A DNA stretch of 64,000 nucleotides from Eutreptiella sp. 'Long Island Sound 2002'. Lineage: Eukaryota > Euglenozoa > Euglenophyceae > Eutreptiales > Eutreptiaceae. Each line of letters opens with the position of its first letter. The stretch's first letter is position 1. Of the stretch, positions 1 through 12,869 are shown one piece after another. The notes beneath the pieces were generated by a model, which worked only from the letters and a program-made list of their open reading frames with translations, did not search any database and was not told where the DNA came from. The position numbers and the translations under genes were made by a program. The stretch spans positions 16,250,240 through 16,314,239 of the forward strand of contig OZ038385.1 of the NCBI GenBank assembly GCA_964036045.1. Direction: 5' to 3'.

Positions 1-3000
1 ATCTTTTTGCCCCTACCGGACCCTGTTGACCCATTTGGGCACCCACCTGTTTGGGCTTGAGCTTGCAGCTTGCCGCAGCCTAGTGGGCCGAGGTATTGGG
101 GTCTAGGCGTCCGTTTGGGCAATTCTGAGGGGTGGAAACCACAAAAAGTGGGGGGTTGCGGGTGGAGTAGGTGCCCTCGGAATCGCATTTTGAGCCATGT
201 AGCCAAAGATATGGCCTATTCTTGGTTTGTGGCTATCGGCATTTGGAGCTTCTCGGGCCTTTTTGGGCCGTTTCCGGGACATATCATGGAGTTAGAGGGC
301 CGCAAAGAGCTCGTTGACACGGGAAAGTCAAGCCGCACGTGGAGTGTACCCACCGTTTCCCTTCGTTTGGCCGTTTTGAATGTGTTCTAGGGCTTTTTTG
401 GCCCAAAAAGGGCTGTTTTTGGCCCTAAACTGCAGTTTTTGAAACTGAGGTCCGCCATTTGCGAATCCCGTTCCCGGCCGCCACCGTTGAGTTTCTTGCT
501 CAAACTTTGTGTGATTGTACTTCACACCCGTAGGTATCATGCACCAAAATTTCAACCAAATCCAAAGCACCACGACAGAGTTCTGATTTTTACCCATTTC
601 GTGCGTGCTGCTTGCTGCTTGCTGCTTGCTGCTGCTGCTGCTAAACCTGGTAGGTCCACCCTAGACACTAAAGAGGGTTATAAAACCAAGACTGGTTCCA
701 CCAGCTCGGTGACCCTAATCAAGACTGAATATTGGGACCGAGCTGGTGGGGGAGGGAACATCAGCTATGACTGGTGAGGGACATCAAGAATGATTCACAC
801 ATTGATGGCTCTTGACAAAGTGAAATCAGCTTGCAAGTGAACCCCATCACCACGAGGCCCACTTTCAAGGCTTTTTGGACTTCTGAGGGGCCAAAATGCC
901 CCCAAAATGGGCTCAAAATGGGCTCAAAATGGGCTCATTCTACCCGTTTGTGCACCCCAAATGGTCTAGGATGAGGTTTGGAAAAATGCATTTTTGACCC
1001 ATTTTTGACCCATTTTTGGTCCCAAAACAGCCCATTTTCAAGGCATTTTGGGATTTTCAGAGGACCAAAATGGGCCACCACAAGCTCAAAACAGTCCAAA
1101 AACACTTGTTTTAGCGTCACACGTAGTCTAGGATCATTTTTGAGAAAAGTCATCTTTTTGCCCCTACTGGACCCTGTTGACCCATTTGGGCACCCACCTG
1201 TTTGGGCTTGAGCTTGCAGCTTGCCGCAGCCTAGTGGGCCGAGGTATTGGGGTCTAGGCGTCCGTTTGGGCAATTCTGAGGGGTGGAAACCACAAAAAGT
1301 GGGGGGTTGCGGGTGGAGTAGGTGCCCTCGGAATCGCATTTTGAGCCATGTAGCCAAAGATATGGCCTATTCTTGGTTTGTGGCTATCGGCATTTGGAGC
1401 TTCTGGGGCCTTTTTGGGCCGTTTCCGGGACATATCATGGAGTTAGAGGGCCGCAAAGAGCTCGTTGACACGGGAAAGTCAAGCCGCACGTGGAGTGTAC
1501 CCACCGTTTCCCTTCGTTTGGCCGTTTTGAATGTGTTCTAGGGCTTTTTTGGCCCAAAAAGGGCTGTTTTTGGCCCTAAACTGCAGTTTTTGAAACTGAG
1601 GTCCGCCATTTGCGAATCCCGTTCCCGGCCGCCACCGTTGAGTTTCTTGCTCAAACTTTGTGTGATTGTACTTCACACCCGTAGGTATCATGCACCAAAA
1701 TTTCAACCAAATCCAAAGCACCACGACAGAGTTCTGATTTTTACCCATTTCGTGCGTGCTGCTTGCTGCTTGCTGCTGCTGCTGCTAAACCTGGTAGGTC
1801 CACCCTAGACACTAAAGAGGGTTATAAAACCAAGACTGGTTCCACCAGCTCGGTGACCCTAATCAAGACTGAATATTGGGACCGAGCTGGTGGGGGAGGG
1901 AACATCAGCTATGACTGGTGAGGGACATCAAGAATGATTCACACATTGAGGGCTCTTGACAAAGTGAAATCAGCTTGCAAGTGAACCCCATCACCACGAG
2001 GCCCACTTTCAAGGCTTTTTGGACTTCTGAGGGGCCAAAATGCCCCCAAAATGGGCTCAAAATGGGCTCAAAATGGGCTCATTCTACCTGTTTGTGCACC
2101 CCAAATGGTCTAGGATGAGGTTTGGAAAAATGCATTTTTGACCCATTTTTGACCCATTTTTGGTCCCAAAACAGCCCATTTTCAAGGCATTTTGGGATTT
2201 TCAGAGGACCAAAATGGGCCACCACAAGCTCAAAACAGTCCAAAAACACTTGTTTTAGCGTCACACGTAGTCTAGGATCATTTTTGAGAAAAGTCATCTT
2301 TTTGCCCCTACGTATTGGGGTCTAGGCGTCCGTTTGGGCAATTCTGAGGGGTGGAAACCACAAAAAGTGGGGGGTTGCGGGTGGAGTAGGTGCCCGCGGA
2401 ATCGCATTTTGAGCCATGTAGCCAAAGATATGGCCTATTCTTGGTTTGTGGCTATCGGCATTTGGAGCTTCTGGGGCCTTTTTGGGCCGTTTCCGGGACA
2501 TATCATGGAGTTAGAGGGCCGCAAAGAGCTCGTTGACACGGGAAAGTCAAGCCGCACGTGGAGTGTACCCACCGTTTCCCTTCGTTTGGCCGTTTTGAAT
2601 GTGTTCTAGGGCTTTTTTGGCCCAAAAAGGGCTGTTTTTGGCCCTAAACTGCAGTTTTTGAAACTGAGGTCCGCCATTTGCGAATCCCGTTCCCGGCCGC
2701 CACCGGTGAGTTTCTTGCTCAAACTTTGTGTGATTGTACTTCACACCCGTAGGTATCATGCACCAAAATTTCAATCAAATCCAAAGCACCACGACAGAGT
2801 TCTGATTTTTACCCATTTCGTGCGTGCTGCTTGCTGCTTGCTGCTGCTGCTGCTAAACCTGGTAGGTCCACCCTAGACACTAAAGAGGGTTATAAAACCA
2901 AGACTGGTTCCACCAGCTCGGTGACCCTAATCAAGTTGAATATTGGGACCGAGCTGGTGGGGGAGGGAACATCAGCTATGACTGGTGAGGGACATCAAGA

Positions 3001-6000
3001 ATGATTCACACATTGATGGCTCTTGACAAAGTGAAATCAGCTTGCAAGTGAACCCCATCACCACGAGGCCCACTTTCAAGGCTTTTTGGACTTCTGAGGG
3101 GCCAAAATGCCCCCAAAATGGGCTCAAAATGGGCTCAAAATGGGCTCATTCTACCCGTTTGTGCACCCCAAATGGTCTAGGATGAGGTTTGGAAAAATGC
3201 ATTTTTGACCCATTTTTGACCCATTTTTGGTCCCAAAACAGCCCATTTTCAAGGCATTTTGGGATTTTCGGAGGACCAAAATGGGCCACCACAAGCTCAA
3301 AACAGTCCAAAAACACTTGTTTTAGCGTCACACGTAGTCTAGGATCATTTTTGAGAAAAGTCATCTTTTTGCCCCTACTGGACCCTGTTGACCCATTTGG
3401 GCACCCACCTGTTTGGGCTTGAGCTTGCAGCTTGCCGCAGCCTAGTGGGCCGAGGTATTGGGGTCTAGGCGTCCGTTTGGGCAATTCTGAGGGGTGGAAA
3501 CCACAAAAAGTGGGGGGTTGCGGGTGGAGTAGGTGCCCTCGGAATCGCATTTTGAGCCATGTAGCCAAAGATATGGCCTATTCTTGGTTTGTGGCTATCG
3601 GCATTTGGAGCTTCTGGGGCCTTTTTGGGCCGTTTCCGGGACATATCATGGAGTTAGAGGGCCGCAAAGAGCTCGTTGACACGGGAAAGTCAAGCCGCAC
3701 GTGGAGTGTACCCACCGTTTCCCTTCGTTTGGCCGTTTTGAATGTGTTCTAGGGCTTTTTTGGCCCAAAAAGGGCTGTTTTTGGCCCTAAACTGCAGTTT
3801 TTGAAACTGAGGTCCGCCATTTGCGAATCCCGTTCCCGGCCGCCACCGTTGAGTTTCTTGCTCAAACTTTGTGTGATTGTACTTCACACCCGTAGGTATC
3901 ATGCACCAAAATTTCAACCAAATCCAAAGCACCACGACAGAGTTCTGATTTTTACCCATTTCGTGCGTGCTGCTTGCTGCTTGCTGCTTGCTGCTGCTGC
4001 TGCTAAACCTGGTAGGTCCACCCTAGACACTAAAGAGGGTTATAAAACCAAGACTGGTTCCACCAGCTCGGTGACCCTAATCAAGACTGAATATTGGGAC
4101 CGAGCTGGTGGGGGAGGGAACATCAGCTATGACTGGTGAGGGACATCAAGAATGATTCACACATTGATGGCTCTTGACAAAGTGAAATCAGCTTGCAAGT
4201 GAACCCCATCACCACGAGGCCCACTTTCAAGGCTTTTTGGACTTCTGAGGGGCCAAAATGCCCCCAAAATGGGCTCAAAATGGGCTCAAAATGGGCTCAT
4301 TCTACCCGTTTGTGCACCCCAAATGGTCTAGGATGAGGTTTGGAAAAATGCATTTTTGACCCATTTTTGACCCATTTTTGGTCCCAAAACAGCCCATTTT
4401 CAAGGCATTTTGGGATTTTCAGAGGACCAAAATGGGCCACCACAAGCTCAAAACAGTCCAAAAACACTTGTTTTAGCGTCACACGTAGTCTAGGATCATT
4501 TTTGAGAAAAGTCATCTTTTTGCCCCTACTGGACCCTGTTGACCCATTTGGGCACCCACCTGTTTGGGCTTGAGCTTGCAGCTTGCCGCAGCCTAGTGGG
4601 CCGAGGTATTGGGGTCTAGGCGTCCGTTTGGGCAATTCTGAGGGGTGGAAACCACAAAAAGTGGGGGGTTGCGGGTGGAGTAGGTGCCCTCGGAATCGCA
4701 TTTTGAGCCATGTAGCCAAAGATATGGCCTATTCTTGGTTTGTGGCTATCGGCATTTGGAGCTTCTGGGGCCTTTTTGGGCCGTTTCCGGGACATATCAT
4801 GGAGTTAGAGGGCCGCAAAGAGCTCGTTGACACGGGAAAGTCAAGCCGCACGTGGAGTGTACCCACCGTTTCCCTTCGTTTGGACGTTTTGAATGTGTTC
4901 TAGGGCTTTTTTGGCCCAAAAAGGGCTGTTTTTGGCCCTAAACTGCAGTTTTTGAAACTGAGGTCCGCCATTTGCGAATCCCGTTCCCGGCCGCCACCGT
5001 TGAGTTTCTTGCTCAAACTTTGTGTGATTGTACTTCACACCCGTAGGTATCATGCACCAAAATTTCAACCAAATCCAAAGCACCACGACAGAGTTCTGAT
5101 TTTTACCCATTTCGTGCGTGCTGCTTGCTGCTTGCTGCTGCTGCTGCTAAACCTGGTAGGTCCACCCTAGACACTAAAGAGGGTTATAAAACCAAGACTG
5201 GTTCCACCAGCTCGGTGACCCTAATCAAGTTGAATATTGGGACCGAGCTGGTGGGGGAGGGAACATCAGCTATGACTGGTGAGGGACATCAAGAATGATT
5301 CACACATTGATGGCTCTTGACAAAGTGAAATCAGCTTGCAAGTGAACCCCATCACCACGAGGCCCACTTTCAAGGCTTTTTGGACTTCTGAGGGGCCAAA
5401 ATGCCCCCAAAATGGGCTCAAAATGGGCTCAAAATGGGCTCATTCTACCCGTTTGTGCACCCCAAATGGTCTAGGATGAGGTTTGGAAAAATGCATTTTT
5501 GACCCATTTTTGACCCATTTTTGGTCCCAAAACAGCCCATTTTCAAGGCATTTTGGGATTTTCGGAGGACCAAAATGGGCCACCACAAGCTCAAAACAGT
5601 CCAAAAACACTTGTTTTAGCGTCACACGTAGTCTAGGATCATTTTTGAGAAAAGTCATCTTTTTGCCCCTACTGGACCCTGTTGACCCATTTGGGCACCC
5701 ACCTGTTTGGGCTTGAGCTTGCAGCTTGCCGCAGCCTAGTGGGCCGAGGTATTGGGGTCTAGGCGTCCGTTTGGGCAATTCTGAGGGGTGGAAACCACAA
5801 AAAGTGGGGGGTTGCGGGTGGAGTAGGTGCCCTCGGAATCGCATTTTGAGCCATGTAGCCAAAGATATGGCCTATTCTTGGTTTGTGGCTATCGGCATTT
5901 GGAGCTTCTGGGGCCTTTTTGGGCCGTTTCCGGGACATATCATGGAGTTAGAGGGCCGCAAAGAGCTCGTTGACACGGGAAAGTCAAGCCGCACGTGGAG

Positions 6001-9000
6001 TGTACCCACCGTTTCCCTTCGTTTGGCCGTTTTGAATGTGTTCTAGGGCTTTTTTGGCCCAAAAAGGGCTGTTTTTGGCCCTAAACTGCAGTTTTTGAAA
6101 CTGAGGTCCGCCATTTGCGAATCCCGTTCCCGGCCGCCACCGTTGAGTTTCTTGCTCAAACTTTGTGTGATTGTACTTCACACCCGTAGGTATCATGCAC
6201 CAAAATTTCAACCAAATCCAAAGCACCACGACAGAGTTCTGATTTTTACCCATTTCGTGCGTGCTGCTTGCTGCTTGCTGCTTGCTGCTGCTGCTGCTAA
6301 ACCTGGTAGGTCCACCCTAGACACTAAAGAGGGTTATAAAACCAAGACTGGTTCCACCAGCTCGGTGACCCTAATCAAGACTGAATATTGGGACCGAGCT
6401 GGTGGGGGAGGGAACATCAGCTATGACTGGTGAGGGACATCAAGAATGATTCACACATTGATGGCTCTTGACAAAGTGAAATCAGCTTGCAAGTGAACCC
6501 CATCACCACGAGGCCCACTTTCAAGGCTTTTTGGACTTCTGAGGGGCCAAAATGCCCCCAAAATGGGCTCAAAATGGGCTCAAAATGGGCTCATTCTACC
6601 CGTTTGTGCACCCCAAATGGTCTAGGATGAGGTTTGGAAAAATGCATTTTTGACCCATTTTTGACCCATTTTTGGTCCCAAAACAGCCCATTTTCAAGGC
6701 ATTTTGGGATTTTCAGAGGACCAAAATGGGCCACCACAAGCTCAAAACAGTCCAAAAACACTTGTTTTAGCGTCACACGTAGTCTAGGATCATTTTTGAG
6801 AAAAGTCATCTTTTTGCCCCTACTGGACCCTGTTGACCCATTTGGGCACCCACCTGTTTGGGCTTGAGCTTGCAGCTTGCCGCAGCCTAGTGGGCCGAGG
6901 TATTGGGGTCTAGGCGTCCGTTTGGGCAATTCTGAGGGGTGGAAACCACAAAAAGTGGGGGGTTGCGGGTGGAGTAGGTGCCCTCGGAATCGCATTTTGA
7001 GCCATGTAGCCAAAGATATGGCCTATTCTTGGTTTGTGGCTATCGGCATTTGGAGCTTCTGGGGCCTTTTTGGGCCGTTTCCGGGACATATCATGGAGTT
7101 AGAGGGCCGCAAAGAGCTCGTTGACACGGGAAAGTCAAGCCGCACGTGGAGTGTACCCACCGTTTCCCTTCGTTTGGACGTTTTGAATGTGTTCTAGGGC
7201 TTTTTTGGCCCAAAAAGGGCTGTTTTTGGCCCTAAACTGCAGTTTTTGAAACTGAGGTCCGCCATTTGCGAATCCCGTTCCCGGCCGCCACCGTTGAGTT
7301 TCTTGCTCAAACTTTGTGTGATTGTACTTCACACCCGTAGGTATCATGCACCAAAATTTCAACCAAATCCAAAGCACCACGACAGAGTTCTGATTTTTAC
7401 CCATTTCGTGCGTGCTGCTTGCTGCTTGCTGCTGCTGCTGCTAAACCTGGTAGGTCCACCCTAGACACTAAAGAGGGTTATAAAACCAAGACTGGTTCCA
7501 CCAGCTCGGTGACCCTAATCAAGACTGAATATTGGGACCGAGCTGGTGGGGGAGGGAACATCAGCTATGACTGGTGAGGGACATCAAGAATGATTCACAC
7601 ATTGATGGCTCTTGACAAAGTGAAATCAGCTTGCAAGTGAACCCCATCACCACGAGGCCCACTTTCAAGGCTTTTTGGACTTCTGAGGGGCCAAAATGCC
7701 CCCAAAATGGGCTCAAAATGGGCTCAAAATGGGCTCATTCTACCCGTTTGTGCACCCCAAATGGTCTAGGATGAGGTTTGGAAAAATGCATTTTTGACCC
7801 ATTTTTGACCCATTTTTGGTCCCAAAACAGCCCATTTTCAAGGCATTTTGGGATTTTCGGAGGACCAAAATGGGCCACCACAAGCTCAAAACAGTCCAAA
7901 AACACTTGTTTTAGCGTCACACGTAGTCTAGGATCATTTTTGAGAAAAGTCATCTTTTTGCCCCTACCGGACCCTGTTGACCCATTTGGGCACCCACCTG
8001 TTTGGGCTTGAGCTTGCAGCTTGCCGCAGCCTAGTGGGCCGAGGTATTGGGGTCTAGGCGTCCGTTTGGGCAATTCTGAGGGGTGGAAACCACAAAAAGT
8101 GGGGGGTTGCGGGTGGAGTAGGTGCCCTCGGAATCGCATTTTGAGCCATGTAGCCAAAGATATGGCCTATTCTTGGTTTGTGGCTATCGGCATTTGGAGC
8201 TTCTGGGGCCTTTTTGGGCCGTTTCCGGGACATATCATGGAGTTAGAGGGCCGCAAAGAGCTCGTTGACACGGGAAAGTCAAGCCGCACGTGGAGTGTAC
8301 CCACCGTTTCCCTTCGTTTGGCCGTTTTGAATGTGTTCTAGGGCTTTTTTGGCCCAAAAAGGGCTGTTTTTGGCCCTAAACTGCAGTTTTTGAAACTGAG
8401 GTCCGCCATTTGCGAATCCCGTTCCCGGCCGCCACCGTTGAGTTTCTTGCTCAAACTTTGTGTGATTGTACTTCACACCCGTAGGTATCATGCACCAAAA
8501 TTTCAACCAAATCCAAAGCACCACGACAGAGTTCTGATTTTTACCCATTTCGTGCGTGCTGCTTGCTGCTTGCTGCTGCTGCTGCTAAACCTGGTAGGTC
8601 CACCCTAGACACTAAAGAGGGTTATAAAACCAAGACTGGTTCCACCAGCTCGGTGACCCTAATCAAGACTGAATATTGGGACCGAGCTGGTGGGGGAGGG
8701 AACATCAGCTATGACTGGTGAGGGACATCAAGAATGATTCACACATTGATGGCTCTTGACAAAGTGAAATCAGCTTGCAAGTGAACCCCATCACCACGAG
8801 GCCCACTTTCAAGGCTTTTTGGACTTCTGAGGGGCCAAAATGCCCCCAAAATGGGCTCAAAATGGGCTCAAAATGGGCTCATTCTACCCGTTTGTGCACC
8901 CCAAATGGTCTAGGATGAGGTTTGGAAAAATGCATTTTTGACCCATTTTTGACCCATTTTTGGTCCCAAAACAGCCCATTTTCAAGGCATTTTGGGATTT

Positions 9001-10091
9001 TCAGAGGACCAAAATGGGCCACCACAAGCTCAAAACAGTCCAAAAACACTTGTTTTAGCGTCACACGTAGTCTAGGATCATTTTTGAGAAAAGTCATCTT
9101 TTTGCCCCTACTGGACCCTGTTGACCCATTTGGGCACCCACCTGTTTGGGCTTGAGCTTGCAGCTTGCCGCAGCCTAGTGGGCCGAGGTATTGGGGTCTA
9201 GGCGTCCGTTTGGGCAATTCTGAGGGGTGGAAACCACAAAAAGTGGGGGGTTGCGGGTGGAGTAGGTGCCCTCGGAATCGCATTTTGAGCCATGTAGCCA
9301 AAGATATGGCCTATTCTTGGTTTGTGGCTATCGGCATTTGGAGCTTCTGGGGCCTTTTTGGGCCGTTTCCGGGACATATCATGGAGTTAGAGGGCCGCAA
9401 AGAGCTCGTTGACACGGGAAAGTCAAGCCGCACGTGGAGTGTACCCACCGTTTCCCTTCGTTTGGACGTTTTGAATGTGTTCTAGGGCTTTTTTGGCCCA
9501 AAAAGGGCTGTTTTTGGCCCTAAACTGCAGTTTTTGAAACTGAGGTCCGCCATTTGCGAATCCCGTTCCCGGCCGCCACCGTTGAGTTTCTTGCTCAAAC
9601 TTTGTGTGATTGTACTTCACACCCGTAGGTATCATGCACCAAAATTTCAACCAAATCCAAAGCACCACGACAGAGTTCTGATTTTTACCCATTTCGTGCG
9701 TGCTGCTTGCTGCTTGCTGCTGCTGCTGCTAAACCTGGTAGGTCCACCCTAGACACTAAAGAGGGTTATAAAACCAAGACTGGTTCCACCAGCTCGGTGA
9801 CCCTAATCAAGACTGAATATTGGGACCGAGCTGGTGGGGGAGGGAACATCAGCTATGACTGGTGAGGGACATCAAGAATGATTCACACATTGATGGCTCT
9901 TGACAAAGTGAAATCAGCTTGCAAGTGAACCCCATCACCACGAGGCCCACTTTCAAGGCTTTTTGGACTTCTGAGGGGCCAAAATGCCCCCAAAATGGGC
10001 TCAAAATGGGCTCAAAATGGGCTCATTCTACCTGTTTGTGCACCCCAAATGGTCTAGGATGAGGTTTGGAAAAATGCATTTTTGACCCATT
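1..10091. repeat. Tandem satellite array, unit about 1.15 kb, nine copies
   Basis: Taking the recurring start 'atctttttgcccct' as the phase, units are 1-1151, 1152-2295, 2296-3362, 3363-4513, 4514-5656, 5657-6807, 6808-7951, 7952-9095 and 9096 onward. Lengths are 1151, 1144 or 1143 bp, except unit 3, which lacks 76 bp near 2311. The 7-bp difference is one extra GCTTGCT in a short internal repeat, and the 1-bp difference lies in the loop of a hairpin. Units are almost identical. Each contains triple copies of 'aaaatgggctc' and of 'tttttgaccca'. Open frames of 72-140 codons recur on both strands of every unit, overlap each other and carry no recognisable domain, so I do not call genes. I see no transposase, tRNA-like box or rRNA in the unit. 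Confidence 0.97.
698..749. repeat. 13-bp perfect inverted repeat inside each satellite unit
   Basis: Positions 698-710 (CCACCAGCTCGGT) and 737-749 (ACCGAGCTGGTGG) are perfect reverse complements separated by 26 bases. The same hairpin recurs in every complete unit. The loop carries the 1-2 base difference that distinguishes 1143-bp from 1144-bp units, while the arms stay constant. A TATAAAA stretch lies just upstream at 679-685. No function is known to me. Confidence 0.8.
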
Positions 10092-10738
10092 TTCAAAACG
10101 GTCCAAAAACAGTTGTTTGAGTGTCGCACATGGTGTAGGATCAGAAAGTGGGGGGTTGCGGGTGGAGTAGGTGCACTCGGAATCGCATTTTGAGCCATGT
10201 AGCTAAAGATATGGCCTATTCTTGGTTTGTGGCTATCCTGTCGGCGTTTGGAGCTTTTGGGGCCTTTTCCGGCCGTTTCCGGGACATATCATGGAGTTAG
10301 AGGGCCGCAAAGAGCTCGTTGACACGGGAAAGTCAAGCCGCACGTGGAGTGTACCCACCGTTTCCCTTCGTTTGGCCGTTTTGAATGTGTTCTAGGGCTT
10401 TTTTGGCCCAAAAAGGGCTGTTTTTGGCCCTAAACTGCAGTTTTTGAAACTGAGGTCCGCCATTTGCGAATCCTGTTCCCGGCCGCCACCGTTGAGTTTC
10501 TCGCTCAAACTTTGTGTGATTGTACTTCACACCCATAGGTATCATGCACCAAAATTTCAACCAAATCCAAAACACCACGACAGAGTTCTGATTTTTACCC
10601 ATTTCGTGCGTGCTGCTTGCTGCTTGCTGCTTGCTGCTGCTGCTGCTACACCTGGTAGGTCCACCCTGGACACAAAAAAGGGTTATAAAACCAAGACTGG
10701 TTCCACCAGCTCGGTGACCCTAACCCTACCCCTATCCG
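10092..10738. repeat. Degenerate, deleted satellite copies at the array edge
   Basis: From 10092 the satellite continues with internal deletions (around 10092 and 10141) and many more substitutions than the inner units. The last recognisable satellite sequence is the left arm of the unit hairpin at about 10705-10718, followed by a short CCCTAA-like stretch and an 11-bp G run. Divergence at the edge with homogeneous units inside is typical of a tandem array kept uniform by unequal exchange. Confidence 0.85.
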
Positions 10739-11263
10739 CAGGGGGGGGGGGCTGGATTAAACCGGACTTTTGGCCGGCCGAAGGTCCGCCGAGCCGATAA
10801 ATCCGCCGAGCCGATAAGTTCGCCGAACCCATGTCCGTTTAAATCCTGCGGGCCGGCACTGTCAGATTGTTGTGTGGTGGGTTGCAGCGGAGGAGCTCAG
10901 AGCACGCACTGGCTGCCTAGCTACCGCGAGGGGCACGCAGAATACTAGCCTAGAACAGACGTAACAGCCCATCCCTTCTCCTCCCCGTTTTGCTGCACAA
11001 GTACTAGTCACGCCCTTCCGTTCTGGACAAGACTGATGTGTACATGTGTGACCCCGGGGGGCATTTATGGTGCTGGCAAACACCAGCTGAGCCCCCCTAC
11101 CACCCACTGCAGAAAATGATTCCTCCCGGAAAAAATGAAAATCATTACACAGGCCAGAAAATTGAAGCCAATTTCAGGTACAAAAAAGTTTCTTTGGCCC
11201 CTGACTCCTGCCCTCCAGGGGGTCGGGTATTTTGCCCACAGCTGTGGGCTGGTGCGGGGCAAA
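10739..11263. other. No gene seen; short GCCGAGCCGATAA tandem
   Basis: An 11-bp G run is followed by two adjacent copies of 'CCGCCGAGCCGATAA' near 10787-10820. The rest is mixed sequence with short open frames on both strands. I see no domain, splice-bounded exon or RNA gene here. Confidence 0.5.
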
Positions 11264-11270
11264 CACTCAC

Positions 11271-11710
11271 AGCCAGGGAGCCTTGCAGCTGCGGCTGCGG
11301 CCAGGCACACCGTTGCTCACGGCGGCCGGCTTCGGAGCATCTGCGGCTGGATGCCGGCCGTTCTGCTCTGCTGATGACAACACCTTTGCTAGGCCTGCGG
11401 GGGACAGACCCCGGCAATCGGCTGCACCGTTTTGCGTGGGGGCCTGCTCGGCAGCAGCAGGCCTGCGGTGGCTGGGCTCTGACTCGGGGTCGCTGTCCGC
11501 GTCCTCGGAATCTGAGTCCAGGGGCAGCACCCCGTCCAAAACCCCCTGCAGCCCCGAGGCCAGCACGACAGTGTCCCGTTCGGTGTAGTACATCCGATAC
11601 CCCAGGATCCGCACGGCGGCCTGCAGCTCCACGCGGCTGCACTCTACCAGGCTGCGGGCCGACGCCGCCCACTTCTCCCAGTACTTGCATAGCCCGTCCT
11701 TCTCTGTCCC
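11271..11710 (-). CDS. Internal exon of an unrecognised minus-strand gene
   Basis: Read on the minus strand, a pyrimidine-bearing acceptor (CTCCTGCAG) ends at 11711 and a strong donor (GTGAGTG) begins at 11270. The frame between them is open. The peptide starts near 'KDGLCKYWEKW', includes 'LQAAVRILGYRMYYTERD' and continues into an acidic Ser/Asp/Glu-rich linker and a Pro/Ala-rich tail. The first half looks helical and globular, the second disordered. It probably belongs with the exon at 12870-13044, which lies upstream on the same strand. I do not recognise the family. Confidence 0.5.
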
Positions 11711-11837
11711 CTGCAGGAGGTGATGTGAGGTGGGGCTTTGCGGGGGATCCGGGTGGGAGCCCGCAGGCGATCGGAATCTGTCTTTCTGATTTGCCCACGC
11801 CCCACCTCAATTAGGTTTTACCCCCCCCTCCCAGGGG

Positions 11838-12110
11838 AATTCGCGACACTGCGCGGATTCCTGCGACACTGTCGCCGCGCGACAGCGTCGCGACAGCGGC
11901 GCAGGAATCCGCGACAGTGTCGCACGAATCCCACATCACACATGCACTCCAGGCGCAGTGCGCACCTTGCAGTGCATGCAGACTCCAATCTGCAACAGTG
12001 TCGCAGGAATCAGCGACAGTGTCGCAACAGTGTCTCACGTCTGCGGCAGTGTCGCAGAGATCTGCGACACTGTGGCAACAATGGTCGCTCTCTTTTGTGT
12101 TTCACCACGA
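11838..12110. repeat. GCGACAGTGTCGC palindrome-rich tandem region
   Basis: The palindrome GCGACA(G/C)TGTCGC or one-base variants occurs many times, alternating with GGAATC or short spacers at roughly 20-bp spacing. A larger inverted repeat, GGATTCCTGCG against CGCAGGAATCC, lies in 11840-11915. Frames on both strands are open because of this regularity. I do not call a protein. Confidence 0.75.
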
Positions 12111-12869
12111 GCAGGTGAGGACCTACATTGTGTGGGGAAAAGTGTTATCATACTAGATGAGAGTGGGAAAGTTGTCCATCTGCGCACAAGTGCTGCTTCT
12201 CCCCCTGGGCGCCCTTTCCGTGTCGGCGCCAGCATGGTTCACCAGGAAGGGGGTTCAAGCCACACACAATGCACGCACAAGGAACACAACAGAATCTGCT
12301 ACAACGTCTGGAAGTTGTTGCTCAAACCAGGCCTGTTGAGTAGCGTCAGGATCATTCGTTGAAGTCAATGTTGACCCCTTGCTGCCACAACCGCGACACT
12401 TTTCTATGAGATTTGTCTGTTGACAAACTTGAACACAGTTGCAAAGAGGTCAACACAGGAACCTTCTACAAATGGTCTTTTTTGCTGCTGCTGCTGCTGC
12501 CAGAAATCTAGTGATTTGAGCTGAGGATTTGGGCTGAACCGGTGCCCCGAAATGGGGGCCTGGGGGGGGGTTTGGCATGACGCCTGGCATGGGCCTGGGG
12601 GGGGGGGGTATGGAAGCAGCTTCACAAGTGTTTTTTGATCATCGAGGGTGGCCACAATATCAAACAAAATGAGGTGGAAAACGTTTTTTTTGAGATCTTG
12701 ACGGTAGAAACTGCTGACATAGTTCGTGCACTACCTTGTGGGCCCTTCTCAGAGCATTTTGGGAATGCACATGTGCACCATGGCCATCCCCCAATGTGAA
12801 CAGGGACAAGGAGGAAGTTTTCAGGTTCCCGCCCCAAACCGCACTCGGGGGGTGGGGGGGTTGCAGTAC

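Noticed and set aside
698-9830. CRISPR-like array formed by repeated hairpins
   Set aside because: Spacing is over 1.1 kb and the spacers are the same sequence in each unit, so it is a satellite.
1-10738. Recurrent ORFs of 72-140 codons in each satellite unit
   Set aside because: They overlap on both strands, differ by frameshifts where the unit gains or loses 7 bp, and show no domain. They repeat because the DNA repeats.
11145-11814. Long overlapping ORFs of 221 and 258 codons around the exon 11271-11710
   Set aside because: They are in other frames of GC-rich DNA; only the splice-bounded frame has plausible protein composition.
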